Notes: generated from the letters alone by a model not told the origin. A stretch of 64,000 nucleotides of DNA from Nocardia niigatensis NBRC 100131 (GCF_000308655.1 NZ_BAGC01000003.1:186001-250000); one strand, 5' to 3'. Numbered from the stretch's first letter, positions 1 through 8,677 are shown. Program-made: numbers and translations.

Positions 1-714
1 GCGACCGTCCTCGGGCGAAAGCCCGGCGACCCGGAAACCCTGCGCCGCACCGGCGTTCTCATCGAGGGTCCCGGCTTCTACCCCTACCTGTCGGGCCGGG
101 ACAACCTGCGTGTCCTGGCCCGCTATCGAGGCGTCGGCGACGACGCGGTCGCCGACGCCCTGGACCGGGTGGCCCTCACCGCCCGCGGCAGGGATCGCTT
201 CCGCACCTATTCGCTCGGCATGAAGCAGCGTCTCGGGGTCGCGGCCGCCCTGCTCGGCCGCCCCGACCTGCTGATCCTCGACGAACCCACCAATGGCCTG
301 GACCCGGCCGGCATGGCCGAGATGCGGGAGCTCATCACGGGACTCGCCGCCGACGGGCACACCGTCGTGCTGTCCAGTCACCTGCTCAGCGAGGTGCAGG
401 AGATCTGTGATCGTGTCGGCGTCATCTCCGGTGGGCGCCTGCTGGTCGAGTCGACGGTGCGGGAATTGCGGGGCGCGGCCTCGCTGCTGGTGCGCGCGGA
501 ACCGCTGGAGGTGGCGTTCCCGGCGGTGCGCGCGGCGGTGGGGGAGCGGTCGGCGCTGGTGACCGCCAACGGAATTCGCGTCGACGCCGGCGCCGCACAG
601 GCCGCCCTCGTGGCCCGCGCGGTCATCGAGGCCGGCGCGGAGCTGCACGAGCTGCGCAGCGACGAAAAGTCCTTGGAAGAAGTGTTTTTCGAGATGACGG
701 AGGCGGCGAAATGA
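1..714 (+). CDS. ABC transporter ATP-binding protein (5' end outside window)
   Basis: Frame 1 is open from the first base, so this is the C-terminal three quarters of a nucleotide-binding subunit of an ABC-2 type exporter. The Walker A loop lies upstream of the window. Visible are the signature loop (YSLGMKQRL), Walker B with D-loop (LLILDEPTNGLDP) and the switch histidine in VVLSSHLLSEV. The last third is the variable C-terminal region common in drug or lipid exporters. The stop overlaps the ATG of the permease gene (ATGA), so the two are translationally coupled. Substrate unknown. Confidence 0.93.
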   Translation, partial: ATVLGRKPGDPETLRRTGVLIEGPGFYPYLSGRDNLRVLARYRGVGDDAVADALDRVALTARGRDRFRTYSLGMKQRLGVAAALLGRPDLLILDEPTNGLDPAGMAEMRELITGLAADGHTVVLSSHLLSEVQEICDRVGVISGGRLLVESTVRELRGAASLLVRAEPLEVAFPAVRAAVGERSALVTANGIRVDAGAAQAALVARAVIEAGAELHELRSDEKSLEEVFFEMTEAAK

Positions 715-1559
715 CCGACCTGACGGCCGGCGCCCGGGCCGAACTGCTGCGGCTGCGCAAGTGGCCCGCCTTCTGGATCGTGCTCGGCACCTGGATCCTG
801 TTGAACCTGACCTTCGCCTACCTGTTCAACTACCTGGCCTACACCACCGGCGGCGCCACCCGCATGTCCAATGGCCTGCCCCGCGAACTGCTCCTGCAGC
901 AGATGCTGCCCGCGGCGGTGCCGGAGGTGTTCACACAGGGCATGGCCATGTTCGGCGGGGCGCTCATGCTGGTGCTGGGCGCGCTGGCGGTGGGCAGCGG
1001 ATATGGCTGGGGCAGCTGGAAAACCGCATTCACGCAGGGGCCTTCGCGGGTGCACGTGATCGGCGCGGTGGTGCTGAGCCTCGCGGTGACCGTGCTGGCG
1101 CTGGTGCTGGCCGCCTTCGTGATCGACACCGGCGTGGCCGCGCTCATCGCCGCCAGCCAGGGGCAGTCCCTGGCGCTGCCCTCGGTGGGTCGGACATTGC
1201 TCGGAATCGCTTCGGGCACCGCCATTCTGGGCATGTGGACGCTGGCGGGCGCGTTTATCGGGGCGGTCGCCCGGGGGCCGGCGCTGGCCGTGGGCCTGGG
1301 TCTGGTGTGGGTGCTGGTGGTGGAGAACCTGCTGCGCGGCGTGGCCGTGATCTTCGCTCCCATCAGGGCCGTCACCGAACATCTCCCGGGTACGGCGGCC
1401 GGATCCCTGGCGGGCTCGCTGCGCACGGTGGGCGGTCCGGCCACCCCGGGCGTCCTGGATGTCCTGGGCCGGGGCGAGTCCCTGCTGGTGCTGGCCGCCT
1501 ATGTCCTCGCCTTCGCGGCCGGGACGATCTGGCTGATCCGGCGTCGTGACATGGTGTGA
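711..1559 (+). CDS. ABC-2 type transporter permease
   Basis: This 282-residue protein has several hydrophobic segments: about residues 15-35, a glycine-rich hydrophobic stretch near 80-100, and four more to the end. It closes with a basic RRRD tail. It is the membrane partner of the ATPase it overlaps by four bases. The topology and pairing fit an ABC-2 exporter half, but nothing in the sequence fixes the cargo. No clear terminator follows. Confidence 0.88.
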   Translation: MTDLTAGARAELLRLRKWPAFWIVLGTWILLNLTFAYLFNYLAYTTGGATRMSNGLPRELLLQQMLPAAVPEVFTQGMAMFGGALMLVLGALAVGSGYGWGSWKTAFTQGPSRVHVIGAVVLSLAVTVLALVLAAFVIDTGVAALIAASQGQSLALPSVGRTLLGIASGTAILGMWTLAGAFIGAVARGPALAVGLGLVWVLVVENLLRGVAVIFAPIRAVTEHLPGTAAGSLAGSLRTVGGPATPGVLDVLGRGESLLVLAAYVLAFAAGTIWLIRRRDMV

Positions 1560-1752
1560 GACAGGCGATACCGCGACCGCGCGCTCGCCCACGACAGCAC
1601 CGGCCTCGGCCGGCCGGACCGGTGAATTCCCCAGCGCAGCGGCGAGCCTGGGAGATCGGGTGCCGGCACTGTCCAGGATCATCGACACCATCGTGCGGGC
1701 TCGGGTCATCAATCCGGGGTGATGGCGGGCCGGGGCGGTATCGTCGCGCCCC

Positions 1753-2193
1753 ATGGACGTTGCGCCCCTGCGGCCACCCGACCTCGCCGCGCGACCGTTC
1801 TCCCTGGTCGCGGAACGCATCATGGCGGCCTCGCCCGCCGAGCTCTACCACCAGTGCACCCAGCAGTTCGGACTCTGGTTCGCCGACCCGGGTTCGATCC
1901 TCATGCGCGCCGCGGTGAACACGCCATTCTTCTTCACCGCGGGCGGCGGCCACCCGCACTACGGCAGATTCCTCCGCCTGGAGTCCGACCGGCTGGTCGA
2001 GCTGACCTGGGTCACCGACGCCACCCAGGGCACGGAAACCGTGGTCACCCTGGAACTTTCGGCGCACGGTGCGGGTACCGCGGTACTCCTCACCCACGCC
2101 GGCTTCCCCAACGCCGCCACCCGCGACCGGCATGAGAAGTCCTGGCCAAATGTGTTGCGGCAGTGGGACCAGCGGAGCGCCGCCGCGGTATAG
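1753..2193 (+). CDS. SRPBCC / AHSA1-like domain protein
   Basis: A 146-residue soluble protein that reads as one SRPBCC (START-like) domain. The pattern is an N-terminal strand, a helix with the AASPAELYHQ stretch, a WFADPGS turn, then strands with RLVELTWVTD and TVVTLELSA before a final helix containing KSWPNVLRQW. The family binds hydrophobic ligands or acts on polyketides, but its members differ widely in role. It stands alone, with 193 bases to the ABC permease upstream. No specific function can be assigned. Confidence 0.75.
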   Translation: MDVAPLRPPDLAARPFSLVAERIMAASPAELYHQCTQQFGLWFADPGSILMRAAVNTPFFFTAGGGHPHYGRFLRLESDRLVELTWVTDATQGTETVVTLELSAHGAGTAVLLTHAGFPNAATRDRHEKSWPNVLRQWDQRSAAAV

Positions 2194-2250
2194 AGTCTGC
2201 AAGCGTCCGGCGAGTTCATCACCGGATGAACCTCACCCGAAGGTTCGCGG

Positions 2251-2277
2251 CCCGTAGCGAAGCGGAGGGCAAATCAG
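2251..2277 (+). repeat. Short dispersed repeat, copy 1
   Basis: A 27-base segment containing AGCGGAGGGCAAAT recurs at 13405-13431 with 24 of 27 bases identical. Both copies lie just upstream of a coding start, here 17 bases before the OsmC-type gene. The GGAGGG core could act as a ribosome-binding region at the second copy. Function unknown. Confidence 0.5.
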
Positions 2278-2294
2278 ACACCGAAAGGACAGTG

Positions 2295-2738
2295 ATGCCT
2301 ACACGTAGCGCGCGCACCGCCTGGTCCGGCGGCCTGCAGGACGGTTCCGGTCAGGTCGAGCTGATCAGCTCGGGCGTCGGCAAGTACGACGTCTCGTTCC
2401 CCAAGCGCGCCGCCGACGAGGCCGACGGCACCACCAGCCCCGAAGAGCTCATCGCGGCCGCGCACTCCTCCTGCTACGCCATGGCCCTGTCGGGTCAGAT
2501 CGGCAATGCCGGCGGCACCGTGCAGAACCTCGACATCACCGCCGACGTGACCCTGGGCCCGGACCCGGCCGGCGGCTTCCGCATCTCCAAGATCAAGCTG
2601 ACCGTGGTCGGCAAGGCGTCCGGCATCGACGAGGCCGGCTTCCTGGCCGCCGCCGAGGCAGCCAAGGCCGGCTGCCCGGTGTCGAAGGCGCTGACCGGCG
2701 TCGACACCATCGAGCTGGACGCCGCTTTCGAGGCGTAG
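2295..2738 (+). CDS. OsmC/Ohr family peroxiredoxin-like protein
   Basis: From ATG 2295 (AAAGGAC seven bases upstream) the protein is 147 residues. It carries the two hallmark cysteines of the OsmC family: one in AAAHSSCYAMAL on the long central helix and one in KAGCPVSKAL. The glutamate of SPEELIAAAHSS also matches. These proteins reduce organic hydroperoxides with the paired cysteines. A longer upstream frame exists, but the OsmC domain and the ribosome-binding site both argue for 2295. A strong hairpin follows the stop. Confidence 0.9.
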   Translation: MPTRSARTAWSGGLQDGSGQVELISSGVGKYDVSFPKRAADEADGTTSPEELIAAAHSSCYAMALSGQIGNAGGTVQNLDITADVTLGPDPAGGFRISKIKLTVVGKASGIDEAGFLAAAEAAKAGCPVSKALTGVDTIELDAAFEA

Positions 2739-2746
2739 ACCCGGAA

Positions 2747-2777
2747 TTCCCGGCCGACCCGTCCGGTCGGCCGGGAA
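2747..2777. terminator. Bidirectional hairpin terminator
   Basis: Perfect 13-bp stem (TTCCCGGCCGACC at 2747-2759 pairing with 2765-2777) with a five-base loop, between the convergent OsmC and cbtA genes. No T tract, as is usual in GC-rich actinomycetes. Confidence 0.8.
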
Positions 2778-2796
2778 CGCCCGGTGCTACGTGGGA

Positions 2797-3597
2797 TTAC
2801 GAAATTGCCGGGACCCGAACACGATCCGCGTATTCGGTGAGTGCGGCGAAGGCCAGCCCGAGGGTCAGCCACAGGGTGCCGGTCTCGGCCAGCGAGGTGG
2901 CCCGGAACTGCCACAGCAGCGTCGCCGGGAAGTCCGACGGCACCTCGTCGACACCGGGCAGCGCGATATAGCCGACCGCGGCCACCAGCAGGAACGCGCC
3001 GATCCCGCCGATCAGACGGACCGTGTCCAGCCGGCCGCGCAACAGCTTGTACACGTACACGCCCGCGCCCACGGCCGCGAAGCCCAGCAGCACGGACGCG
3101 AACCACAGCCAGGTGCGCTCGTTGATCGTGTCCGGCTGACCCACCGCGGGCGGGTTCGCCGGGTATTTGAAGAACGGGACCGCCACGATGGCCAGCCAGC
3201 CGCCGCCCGCGAGGGCCAGGCCCAGCCGCGTTCCCGACAGACTCGTGAAGCGCCGCGCGACATTCGCGGCCGTGGCGAGAATGGCCCCGACGGCCAGCCC
3301 GAACAGTCCGAGCGCCAGGAACTGACCGGCCTTCTGCCCGGTCCGGCTCACCAGTGGTTCGTCCTCGTCCCCGTGCGAATGCCCGGAGCCCTCGGCCTGC
3401 CCGTGCGCGTGCCCGTCGCCGGAAGTCTCGGCCTTGGAATGGGATTCCTCGAGGCTGATCGCCGCTTCGATCTTGGGCTCACCGACGAAATAGCCGACGG
3501 TGGCGGCGAGCAGGCCGGCGATCACGCCGGCCAGCAAGCCACGCAGCAGGAGCGTAGTGAGCGAACCCTGAAGTGATCGGGATTCGCTCAGTGACAC
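2797..3597 (-). CDS. cbtA: Cobalt transporter subunit CbtA
   Basis: A 266-residue integral membrane protein with about six hydrophobic segments. It has a metal-binding-looking loop of histidines (DGHAHGQ, GHSHGDEDE) between the first and second segments, the layout of CbtA proteins. CbtA/CbtB are predicted cobalt uptake components linked to B12 supply. The start is GTG 3597, overlapping the end of cbtB by ten bases, so the pair is coupled. A cobalamin riboswitch upstream of cbtB supports the assignment. Confidence 0.9.
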   Translation of the reverse strand: MSLSESRSLQGSLTTLLLRGLLAGVIAGLLAATVGYFVGEPKIEAAISLEESHSKAETSGDGHAHGQAEGSGHSHGDEDEPLVSRTGQKAGQFLALGLFGLAVGAILATAANVARRFTSLSGTRLGLALAGGGWLAIVAVPFFKYPANPPAVGQPDTINERTWLWFASVLLGFAAVGAGVYVYKLLRGRLDTVRLIGGIGAFLLVAAVGYIALPGVDEVPSDFPATLLWQFRATSLAETGTLWLTLGLAFAALTEYADRVRVPAIS

Positions 3598-3782
3598 GGG
3601 ACGCCCAGCAGGTGCCGTCCGTCATGCATGAGCTCGTGCATGTACATACCGGTGCGCGAGATGGCACCCTGATCGAAGCCGACCAGGTACAGCGTGAGCA
3701 GTGCGAGCAGAACGACGCCCGCGGAGACGAGCAACGCGGTGAGCGCGTCGCCGCCCCGGCTGGGGTTGTGGACGATGGCCAT
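3588..3782 (-). CDS. cbtB: Cobalt transporter subunit CbtB
   Basis: Sixty-four residues: one transmembrane helix (about residues 13-35), then a short C-terminal tail rich in histidine (MYMHELMHDGRHLLGVPCH). This is the typical CbtB plan, in which the tail is thought to bind the metal. The ATG at 3782 is preceded by AGGAGGACTCG, a strong ribosome-binding site. A small GGGGA/TCCCC hairpin sits directly before that site and could take part in riboswitch control of translation. Confidence 0.93.
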   Translation of the reverse strand: MAIVHNPSRGGDALTALLVSAGVVLLALLTLYLVGFDQGAISRTGMYMHELMHDGRHLLGVPCH

Positions 3783-3824
3783 TCGAGTCCTCCTGGGGGA
3801 TTTCGCGTCCCCGTCGAAACGGAT

Positions 3825-3933
3825 ACGACGGTGCCGGTGTCTGGCTCCCCCGGCACCGCCGGACTCGGCTGGTGCTCGGAATTACAGTGGCGCGACCGCC
3901 CCGGAATCACACCGGGTTACGCGTCACCGTCGT
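3825..3933 (-). promoter_or_regulatory. Cobalamin riboswitch upstream of cbtBA
   Basis: Read on the minus strand, the closing helix is ACGACGGTG pairing with CACCGTCGT. Inside it are the conserved GGTGTGATTCCGGGGC and GCGCCACTGT elements and the B12-box-like GAGCCAGACACCGGCAC. At about 109 nt it is a compact form. It begins roughly 40 bases upstream of the cbtB ribosome-binding site. By family knowledge, bound B12 would lower expression of the cobalt transporter. The motif match was read by eye; no covariance model was run. Confidence 0.88.
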
Positions 3934-3948
3934 GTCTTGCACTTCGAA

Positions 3949-3977
3949 GAGTGACATTCCCGTCGGCTCTGCGTCAA
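3949..3977 (-). promoter_or_regulatory. Possible promoter of the riboswitch-cbtBA transcript
   Basis: On the minus strand TTGACG (3977-3972) is followed after 17 bases by TCACTC (3954-3949), just before the riboswitch closing stem. The -35 match is good and the -10 match is weak. Confidence 0.35.
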
Positions 3978-3997
3978 CACGTACCGGGCGGCGCTGA

Positions 3998-4309
3998 TCA
4001 GGCGTTCTTGCCCGCCACGTCCAGGACGACCTCGAATTCCAGCAGCGACGCACCGGTGGCGACCGGCTTGCGCGCCTCGCCCGCGTGCGCCTCGCGCGCC
4101 GGGCCGTCCCGCCACGCCGCGAACGACTCCTCCGAATCCCACTGGGTGACAACGAAATACCGGTTGTCACCGGAGACCGGGCGGAGCAGCTGGAAGCCCA
4201 GGAAGCCGGGCGAGTTCTCCACCGCGTGCGCGCGGTGCGCGAAGCGCTGCTCCAGTTCGGGGCCGGCGCCCTCGGGGACCTCGATTGCATTGATCTTGAC
4301 GACTGCCAT
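3998..4309 (-). CDS. mhuD: Heme-degrading monooxygenase MhuD
   Basis: A 103-residue single-domain ferredoxin-like (ABM fold) protein that closely resembles M. tuberculosis MhuD (Rv3592). The residues known to matter in MhuD fall in the same places: Asn7 (VVKINAIEVP), Trp66 (SFAAWRDGP) and the heme-ligand His75 (REAHAGEA). MhuD binds heme, opens the ring to mycobilin and releases iron. The start ATG 4309 gives the family length; the frame stays open further upstream. It is divergent from the hydrolase gene at 4401, as in M. tuberculosis (Rv3592/Rv3591c). No IdeR-like box is obvious in the 90-base gap. Confidence 0.93.
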   Translation of the reverse strand: MAVVKINAIEVPEGAGPELEQRFAHRAHAVENSPGFLGFQLLRPVSGDNRYFVVTQWDSEESFAAWRDGPAREAHAGEARKPVATGASLLEFEVVLDVAGKNA

Positions 4310-4400
4310 GGGTGCGAATGTACTCCGCGCTCGCGCACGTATCGTTCGAGGTGGTAACCGACTCTCGGAATTTCCGGGGCTTCCCGAATTCCCAGCACCC

Positions 4401-5156
4401 ATGGTCGAGGCGATGTTGTACGACGAAGGCGGCGCGGGCGCGCCGATCCTGCTGCTGCACGGTTTGATGGGCAGTGCCCGCACCTGGCGGGCTCAGCTGC
4501 CCTGGCTGCGCGAATACGGGCATGTTTACACCTTCGACGCCGCCGGTCACGGGCGTCCCGTGCCCGCGGAGCTCACCACCGAGGCGTTCGTGGCCGATCT
4601 GGCCGCGGCGACCGCGGAGATCGCCGAACCCATGGTGGTGATCGGGCATTCGATGGGCGGGCTGCACGGGTGGATGTTCACCGCGGCGCATCCGGATCGG
4701 GTGCGGGCGCTGGTGGTCGAGGATATGGCGCCGGACTTCCAGGGGCGCACCGCCGAGAACTGGGCGGCCGTGATTTCGGCTTGGCCGCAACCGTTTCCGG
4801 ACGAGCGGGCGGTGCTGGAATTCTTCGGCCCGGTCGCGGGACGCTACTTCCTCGACTCGTTCCGGCACGGTCCCGACGGCTATCGGCTACACGGTGAGGT
4901 CCCGACCTTCCGCGACATCTCCGAGGAATGGGGCACGCGCGATTTCTGGGCGCAATGGAACTCCATTACCGTCCCGGCCCTGCTGATCGAGGGTGAGTAC
5001 ACCATCACGCCGCCGGGGCAGATGCGGCGGATGGCCGAGCTGCATCCGGATGCCCGGCACGTCGTCATTCCGGACGCGGGCCACCTGGTCCACGATGATC
5101 AACCGGTCTCCTACCGGGCCGAAGTCGAGGACTTCCTGCGCCGCGCCCTCGTTTGA
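4401..5156 (+). CDS. Alpha/beta hydrolase (Rv3591c-like)
   Basis: A 251-residue alpha/beta hydrolase with the oxyanion stretch LLLHGLMGSAR, nucleophile elbow GHSMGGLHG, a probable acidic residue in LLIEGEYTITP and the catalytic histidine in DAGHLVHDD. ATG 4401 is the most upstream start consistent with the fold, although the frame is open for 800 bases before it. Its position divergent from mhuD matches Rv3591c. The substrate is unknown; a link to heme use is only positional. Confidence 0.85.
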   Translation: MVEAMLYDEGGAGAPILLLHGLMGSARTWRAQLPWLREYGHVYTFDAAGHGRPVPAELTTEAFVADLAAATAEIAEPMVVIGHSMGGLHGWMFTAAHPDRVRALVVEDMAPDFQGRTAENWAAVISAWPQPFPDERAVLEFFGPVAGRYFLDSFRHGPDGYRLHGEVPTFRDISEEWGTRDFWAQWNSITVPALLIEGEYTITPPGQMRRMAELHPDARHVVIPDAGHLVHDDQPVSYRAEVEDFLRRALV

Positions 5157-5234
5157 TGGCGGCTGCCTTCAGTCGGGTGGGGCGATCGTCGTATGCTCGG
5201 CTCGACTGTGACCCACGACGGATGGTGACCAACC

Positions 5235-6407
5235 ATGATCGACTTCTCGATTCCCGCCGACCTTGCTGCCGAACGCGATCGGGTTCGCCAGTTCGTCATC
5301 GACAAGATCGTGCCCTTCGAGCGCGACCCGCGCCTGACCTCTCATGGCCCCAATGACGAACTGCGCCAGGAAATGGTCGAGCTGGCCCGCGCCGAGAAGC
5401 TGCTCACCATCCAGGCCCCGGTGGAACTGGGCGGCCGCGGCCTGACCCACGTCGAGCAGGCCGTGCTGTACGAGGCGGCCGGCTGGTCCACCCTCGGCCC
5501 GGTCGCCATGAACTGCGCCGCGCCCGACGAGGGCAATATGTTCCTGCTTTCCAAGATCGCGAATCCCGAACAGACGCAACGCTTCCTGCAGCCCGTCATC
5601 GACGGCCACCAGCGCAGCGTCTTCGCCATGACCGAGCCGGGCGGCGCGGGCTCCGACCCCAACCAGCTCGCCACCGAGGCCACCTTCGACGGCGAGAACT
5701 TCACCATCAACGGCCTCAAGTGGCTGATCACCGGCGCCGATGGCGCCAAGACCTGGATCATCATGGCGCGCCTGGCCGCCAACCCGCACCTGCCCGAGGG
5801 ACCCACCCTGTTCCTCTGCGAGGGCGACGCGCCCGGGATCGTGATCGAACGCGTCATGAACACCATGGACCGCAACTACGTCGGCGGCCACGCGGTGGTG
5901 CGCTTCGACAACCTGGTGCTGCCCAAGGAGGCCCTGCTCGGCGAGACCGGCCAGGCGCTGCGCTACGCCCAGTTGCGGCTGGCCCCGGCCCGCCTCACCC
6001 ACTGCATGCGCTGGCTGGGCGCGGCCGAGCGGGCCCAGGCCATCGCCGTCGACTACGCCAAGACCCGCACCGCCTTCGGCAAGACGATCGGCGAGCACCA
6101 GGGCGTGTCGTTCATGTTGGCGGACAACGAGATCGCGCTGCACCAGTGCCGGCTCACCATCTGGCACGCCTGCTGGCTGATGGACCAGGGCCACAAGGCC
6201 CGCCACGAATCCTCCATCGCCAAGTCGTACGTCTCCGAGGAGCTGTTCAAGGTCACCGACCGCTGTGTCCAGGTGCTCGGCGGCATCGGCATCTCCGACG
6301 AGACCGTGGTCGAGATGATCTTCCGCGACATGCGCGCCTTCCGTCTCTACGACGGCCCGACCGAGGTGCACAAGTACGCCATCGGGCGGCAGATCCTGCG
6401 GGGATGA
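5235..6407 (+). CDS. Acyl-CoA dehydrogenase family protein
   Basis: A 390-residue full-length acyl-CoA dehydrogenase: helical N-terminal domain, a beta domain with FAMTEPGGAGSDPNQ (FAD/substrate contact) and IKWLITGADGAKT-type strands, and a C-terminal helical domain with RTAFGKTIGEHQ and VLGGIGISDE. It oxidises an acyl-CoA at the alpha-beta bond and passes electrons to ETF. An enoyl-CoA hydratase gene starts 48 bases downstream, giving two consecutive beta-oxidation-type steps. The chain specificity cannot be read from the sequence. Confidence 0.9.
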   Translation: MIDFSIPADLAAERDRVRQFVIDKIVPFERDPRLTSHGPNDELRQEMVELARAEKLLTIQAPVELGGRGLTHVEQAVLYEAAGWSTLGPVAMNCAAPDEGNMFLLSKIANPEQTQRFLQPVIDGHQRSVFAMTEPGGAGSDPNQLATEATFDGENFTINGLKWLITGADGAKTWIIMARLAANPHLPEGPTLFLCEGDAPGIVIERVMNTMDRNYVGGHAVVRFDNLVLPKEALLGETGQALRYAQLRLAPARLTHCMRWLGAAERAQAIAVDYAKTRTAFGKTIGEHQGVSFMLADNEIALHQCRLTIWHACWLMDQGHKARHESSIAKSYVSEELFKVTDRCVQVLGGIGISDETVVEMIFRDMRAFRLYDGPTEVHKYAIGRQILRG

Positions 6408-6455
6408 GGTGAGGTCCCGGGCGCGGCGTCGCCCGGGTGACTAGGATTCTGGCGC

Positions 6456-7268
6456 ATGAGTTCGGAATTGCACGTGGACGTCTCCGGCGGCGTCGCCGTG
6501 CTCACGCTCAACCGGCCCGCCCAGCAGAACGCACTGACCCCGGCCATGGCGTCAGGTCTCGGTGCGGCACTGAGCCGCTGCGACAAGGACGACGCCATCG
6601 GCGCGGTCGTCATCACCGGGACCCCGCCCGCGTTCTGCGCGGGCGCGGACCTGTCGCTGAAGGTGGGCGAGGTCAACGGCCTGATCGATCCGCCCCCGTT
6701 CCGGATCCGGAAACCGGTCATCGCGGCGGTGAACGGGCATGCGGTGGGCATCGGCCTGGAGATCGCGCTGCAGTGCGACCTGCGCTATGTCGCCCGTGAC
6801 GCGGTCTACGCACTCAACCAGGTCCGCCGCGGCGCGCTCGCCGACGGATTCGCGCACTGGACCCTGCCCCGGCTGATCGGCAGCGCCCGCGCCGCCGACC
6901 TGCTGCTCACCGGCCGCACCTTCGACGGCGACGAGGCCTACAACCTGGGCATCGCCAATACCTGCCTGCACGCCGCCGAGGTACTGCCCACCGCCCTGGA
7001 TGTGGCCCACGACATCGCCCACGGGTCGGCTCCGCTCCCGGTGGCACTGTCCAAGCGGCTGCTGTGGGAGGCCCCCACCATGGCCCCGGACACCGTGGGC
7101 CGCCTGGAAACCGAGCTCAACGACTATGTCGCCAAGAGCACCGACGGCGGCGAGGGTGTCGCGGCCCTCAAGGACCGGCGCCCGCCCAAGTGGACCGGCA
7201 GCGTCAGCGGCGAATGGCCCGCGTGGGATGCCGTGACGGGTGGCGAGCACCGGCCCGGACTGGACTGA
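6456..7268 (+). CDS. Enoyl-CoA hydratase/isomerase family protein
   Basis: A 270-residue crotonase-fold protein. VLTLNRPAQQNALT, the oxyanion-hole loop PPAFCAGADLSLKVG and NGHAVGIGLEIALQCDLRY are present. At the second crotonase catalytic position this protein reads LNQVRRGALADGF, where classical hydratases carry a glutamate within FxxPExxxG. It may therefore be an isomerase or other crotonase rather than a plain hydratase. It follows the acyl-CoA dehydrogenase in a likely two-gene unit. Confidence 0.85.
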   Translation: MSSELHVDVSGGVAVLTLNRPAQQNALTPAMASGLGAALSRCDKDDAIGAVVITGTPPAFCAGADLSLKVGEVNGLIDPPPFRIRKPVIAAVNGHAVGIGLEIALQCDLRYVARDAVYALNQVRRGALADGFAHWTLPRLIGSARAADLLLTGRTFDGDEAYNLGIANTCLHAAEVLPTALDVAHDIAHGSAPLPVALSKRLLWEAPTMAPDTVGRLETELNDYVAKSTDGGEGVAALKDRRPPKWTGSVSGEWPAWDAVTGGEHRPGLD

Positions 7269-7301
7269 TCGGGCCCTCCGGGTCCGGTCGGGTCGTTCGG
7301 G

Positions 7302-7580
7302 CTAGGCGCGGCCGCTGATGGCCATCAGCAGGAAGATGCAGCCGAAGACCACCATCAGGCAGGTCCCGATGACCCCGAGGACGTAGCCCACCACGACCTG
7401 CACCCGGCCACCGAACCGGCCCTCCCCGGCTTCGATCTCGTTCAGCGCCCGGCGTCCCAGCGCCCAGGCGATCGGCCCCAGCGCGCCGCAACAGAACACG
7501 CTGAGCGCGCCCAGCAGCAGGACGGCCGTCGCGTGCTCATGCTCGACGGGGGAACCGAGGGGCGGCTGATCGAAGACCAC
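7302..7580 (-). CDS. DUF4190 domain membrane protein
   Basis: Ninety-two residues with two hydrophobic helices (about 18-40 and 60-88) joined by the GRRALNEIEAGEGRFGG stretch. That layout is typical of DUF4190 proteins, found widely in actinobacteria. Role unknown. It ends convergently 33 bases from the hydratase gene. Confidence 0.8.
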   Translation of the reverse strand: MVFDQPPLGSPVEHEHATAVLLLGALSVFCCGALGPIAWALGRRALNEIEAGEGRFGGRVQVVVGYVLGVIGTCLMVVFGCIFLLMAISGRA

Positions 7581-7693
7581 CGCCCGAGTTTACGGGCGGA
7601 AGCGCTCCGGCGGGAGGCAGACGCGCGGTGTTCGCTTGCGCCGCTTGATTATCGGCGCTCAGCGCCCCGGATTGTGATGGTCAGGTGACCGAT

Positions 7694-8677
7694 TCAGGCC
7701 CGGCGCTGCCGTGCCACCTCGGCCAGCACCACGCCCGCCGCTACCGAGGCATTGAGCGACTCCACCGGACCCGCCATCGGAATGCTCAGAATCGAGTCGC
7801 AGTTCTCGCGCACCAGGCGTGAGAGACCCTTGCCCTCCGAACCGACCACGATGACCGTCGGTGCGCTGCCGTCGAATTCGTCGAGGGTGGTGTCGCCGCC
7901 CGCGTCCAGGCCGACGATCTGATAGCCCTTGTTGGCCCAATCCTTCAGCGTGCGAGTCAGATTCGTAGCCCGCGCGACCGGAAGCCGCGCTGCCGCACCG
8001 GCACTGGTGCGCCACGCCACCGCCGTGACGCTCGCGCTGCGCCGCTGCGGGATCAGCACGCCCTGGCCGCCGAAGGCCGCCACCGAACGGATGACCGCGC
8101 CGAGGTTACGGGGGTCGGTGATGTTGTCCAGCGCCACCAGCAGCGCCGGCTCACCCGAGTTGTGCACGCGGTCGATGAGATCGTCCGGATGCGCGTACTT
8201 GTACGGCGGCACCTGCAGTGCCATGCCCTGATGCATGGCGTTGTGGCTCATCTTGTCCAGGTCGGTGCGCGGCACCTCCAGGATCGAGATACCGATCTCG
8301 GCGGCCGTCTTCACCGCCTCCGAGAGCCGATCGTCGTTCTCGGTGCCATTGGCGACATAGAGCGCCGTGGCGGGCACGCCCGCCCGCAGGCACTCCACCA
8401 CCGGGTTGCGGCCCAGCACCAGCTCCGGGCCCTCGCTGTCCTTGCGGCCGGCGATGGGCCGGGCGGCATTGCGTGACCGGGTGGTGGCGGCCGACGCCTC
8501 GGCCTTGGCCTTCGCCTTGGCGCGCTTCGCCGCGACGTGGTAGACCCGGTCCTCGGCCTTGGGCGTCGCGCCCTTGCCCTCGAGCCCGCGGCGGCGCTGC
8601 CCGCCGGAGCCGACGGTCTGCCCCTTCTTGCTGCCTGCCTTGCGTGTCGCCCCGCGTCGCTGGGAATTGCCTGCCAT
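7694..8677 (-). CDS. rlmB: 23S rRNA (guanosine-2'-O-)-methyltransferase RlmB
   Basis: A SPOUT-class 2'-O-methyltransferase of about 327 residues. The basic N-terminal extension (residues 1-75) precedes a substrate-binding domain ([14 protein letters not shown]). The catalytic domain follows with motif 1 [19 protein letters not shown], motif 2 [13 protein letters not shown] and motif 3 [18 protein letters not shown]. It modifies G2251-type guanosine in the ribosomal P loop. The ATG at 8677 is directly preceded by an in-frame GTG at 8680. The order rlmB-cysS-ispF-ispD-carD matches Rv3579c-Rv3583c. Confidence 0.93.
   Translation of the reverse strand: MAGNSQRRGATRKAGSKKGQTVGSGGQRRRGLEGKGATPKAEDRVYHVAAKRAKAKAKAEASAATTRSRNAARPIAGRKDSEGPELVLGRNPVVECLRAGVPATALYVANGTENDDRLSEAVKTAAEIGISILEVPRTDLDKMSHNAMHQGMALQVPPYKYAHPDDLIDRVHNSGEPALLVALDNITDPRNLGAVIRSVAAFGGQGVLIPQRRSASVTAVAWRTSAGAAARLPVARATNLTRTLKDWANKGYQIVGLDAGGDTTLDEFDGSAPTVIVVGSEGKGLSRLVRENCDSILSIPMAGPVESLNASVAAGVVLAEVARQRRA

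Noticed and set aside
378..1823. Long minus-strand open frame of 481 codons opposite the ABC exporter
   Set aside because: Repetitive Gly/Arg/His-rich translation is typical of the antisense of GC-rich genes; the plus-strand genes have clear families.
3573..4400. Extended N-terminus for the alpha/beta hydrolase frame
   Set aside because: The extra 276 codons run over the riboswitch, mhuD and cbtB on the other strand and resemble no domain; the fold starts at 4401.
5169..6371. 400-codon minus-strand frame opposite the acyl-CoA dehydrogenase
   Set aside because: Antisense shadow: no recognisable domain, composition dominated by Gly/Val/Asp/His/Gln.
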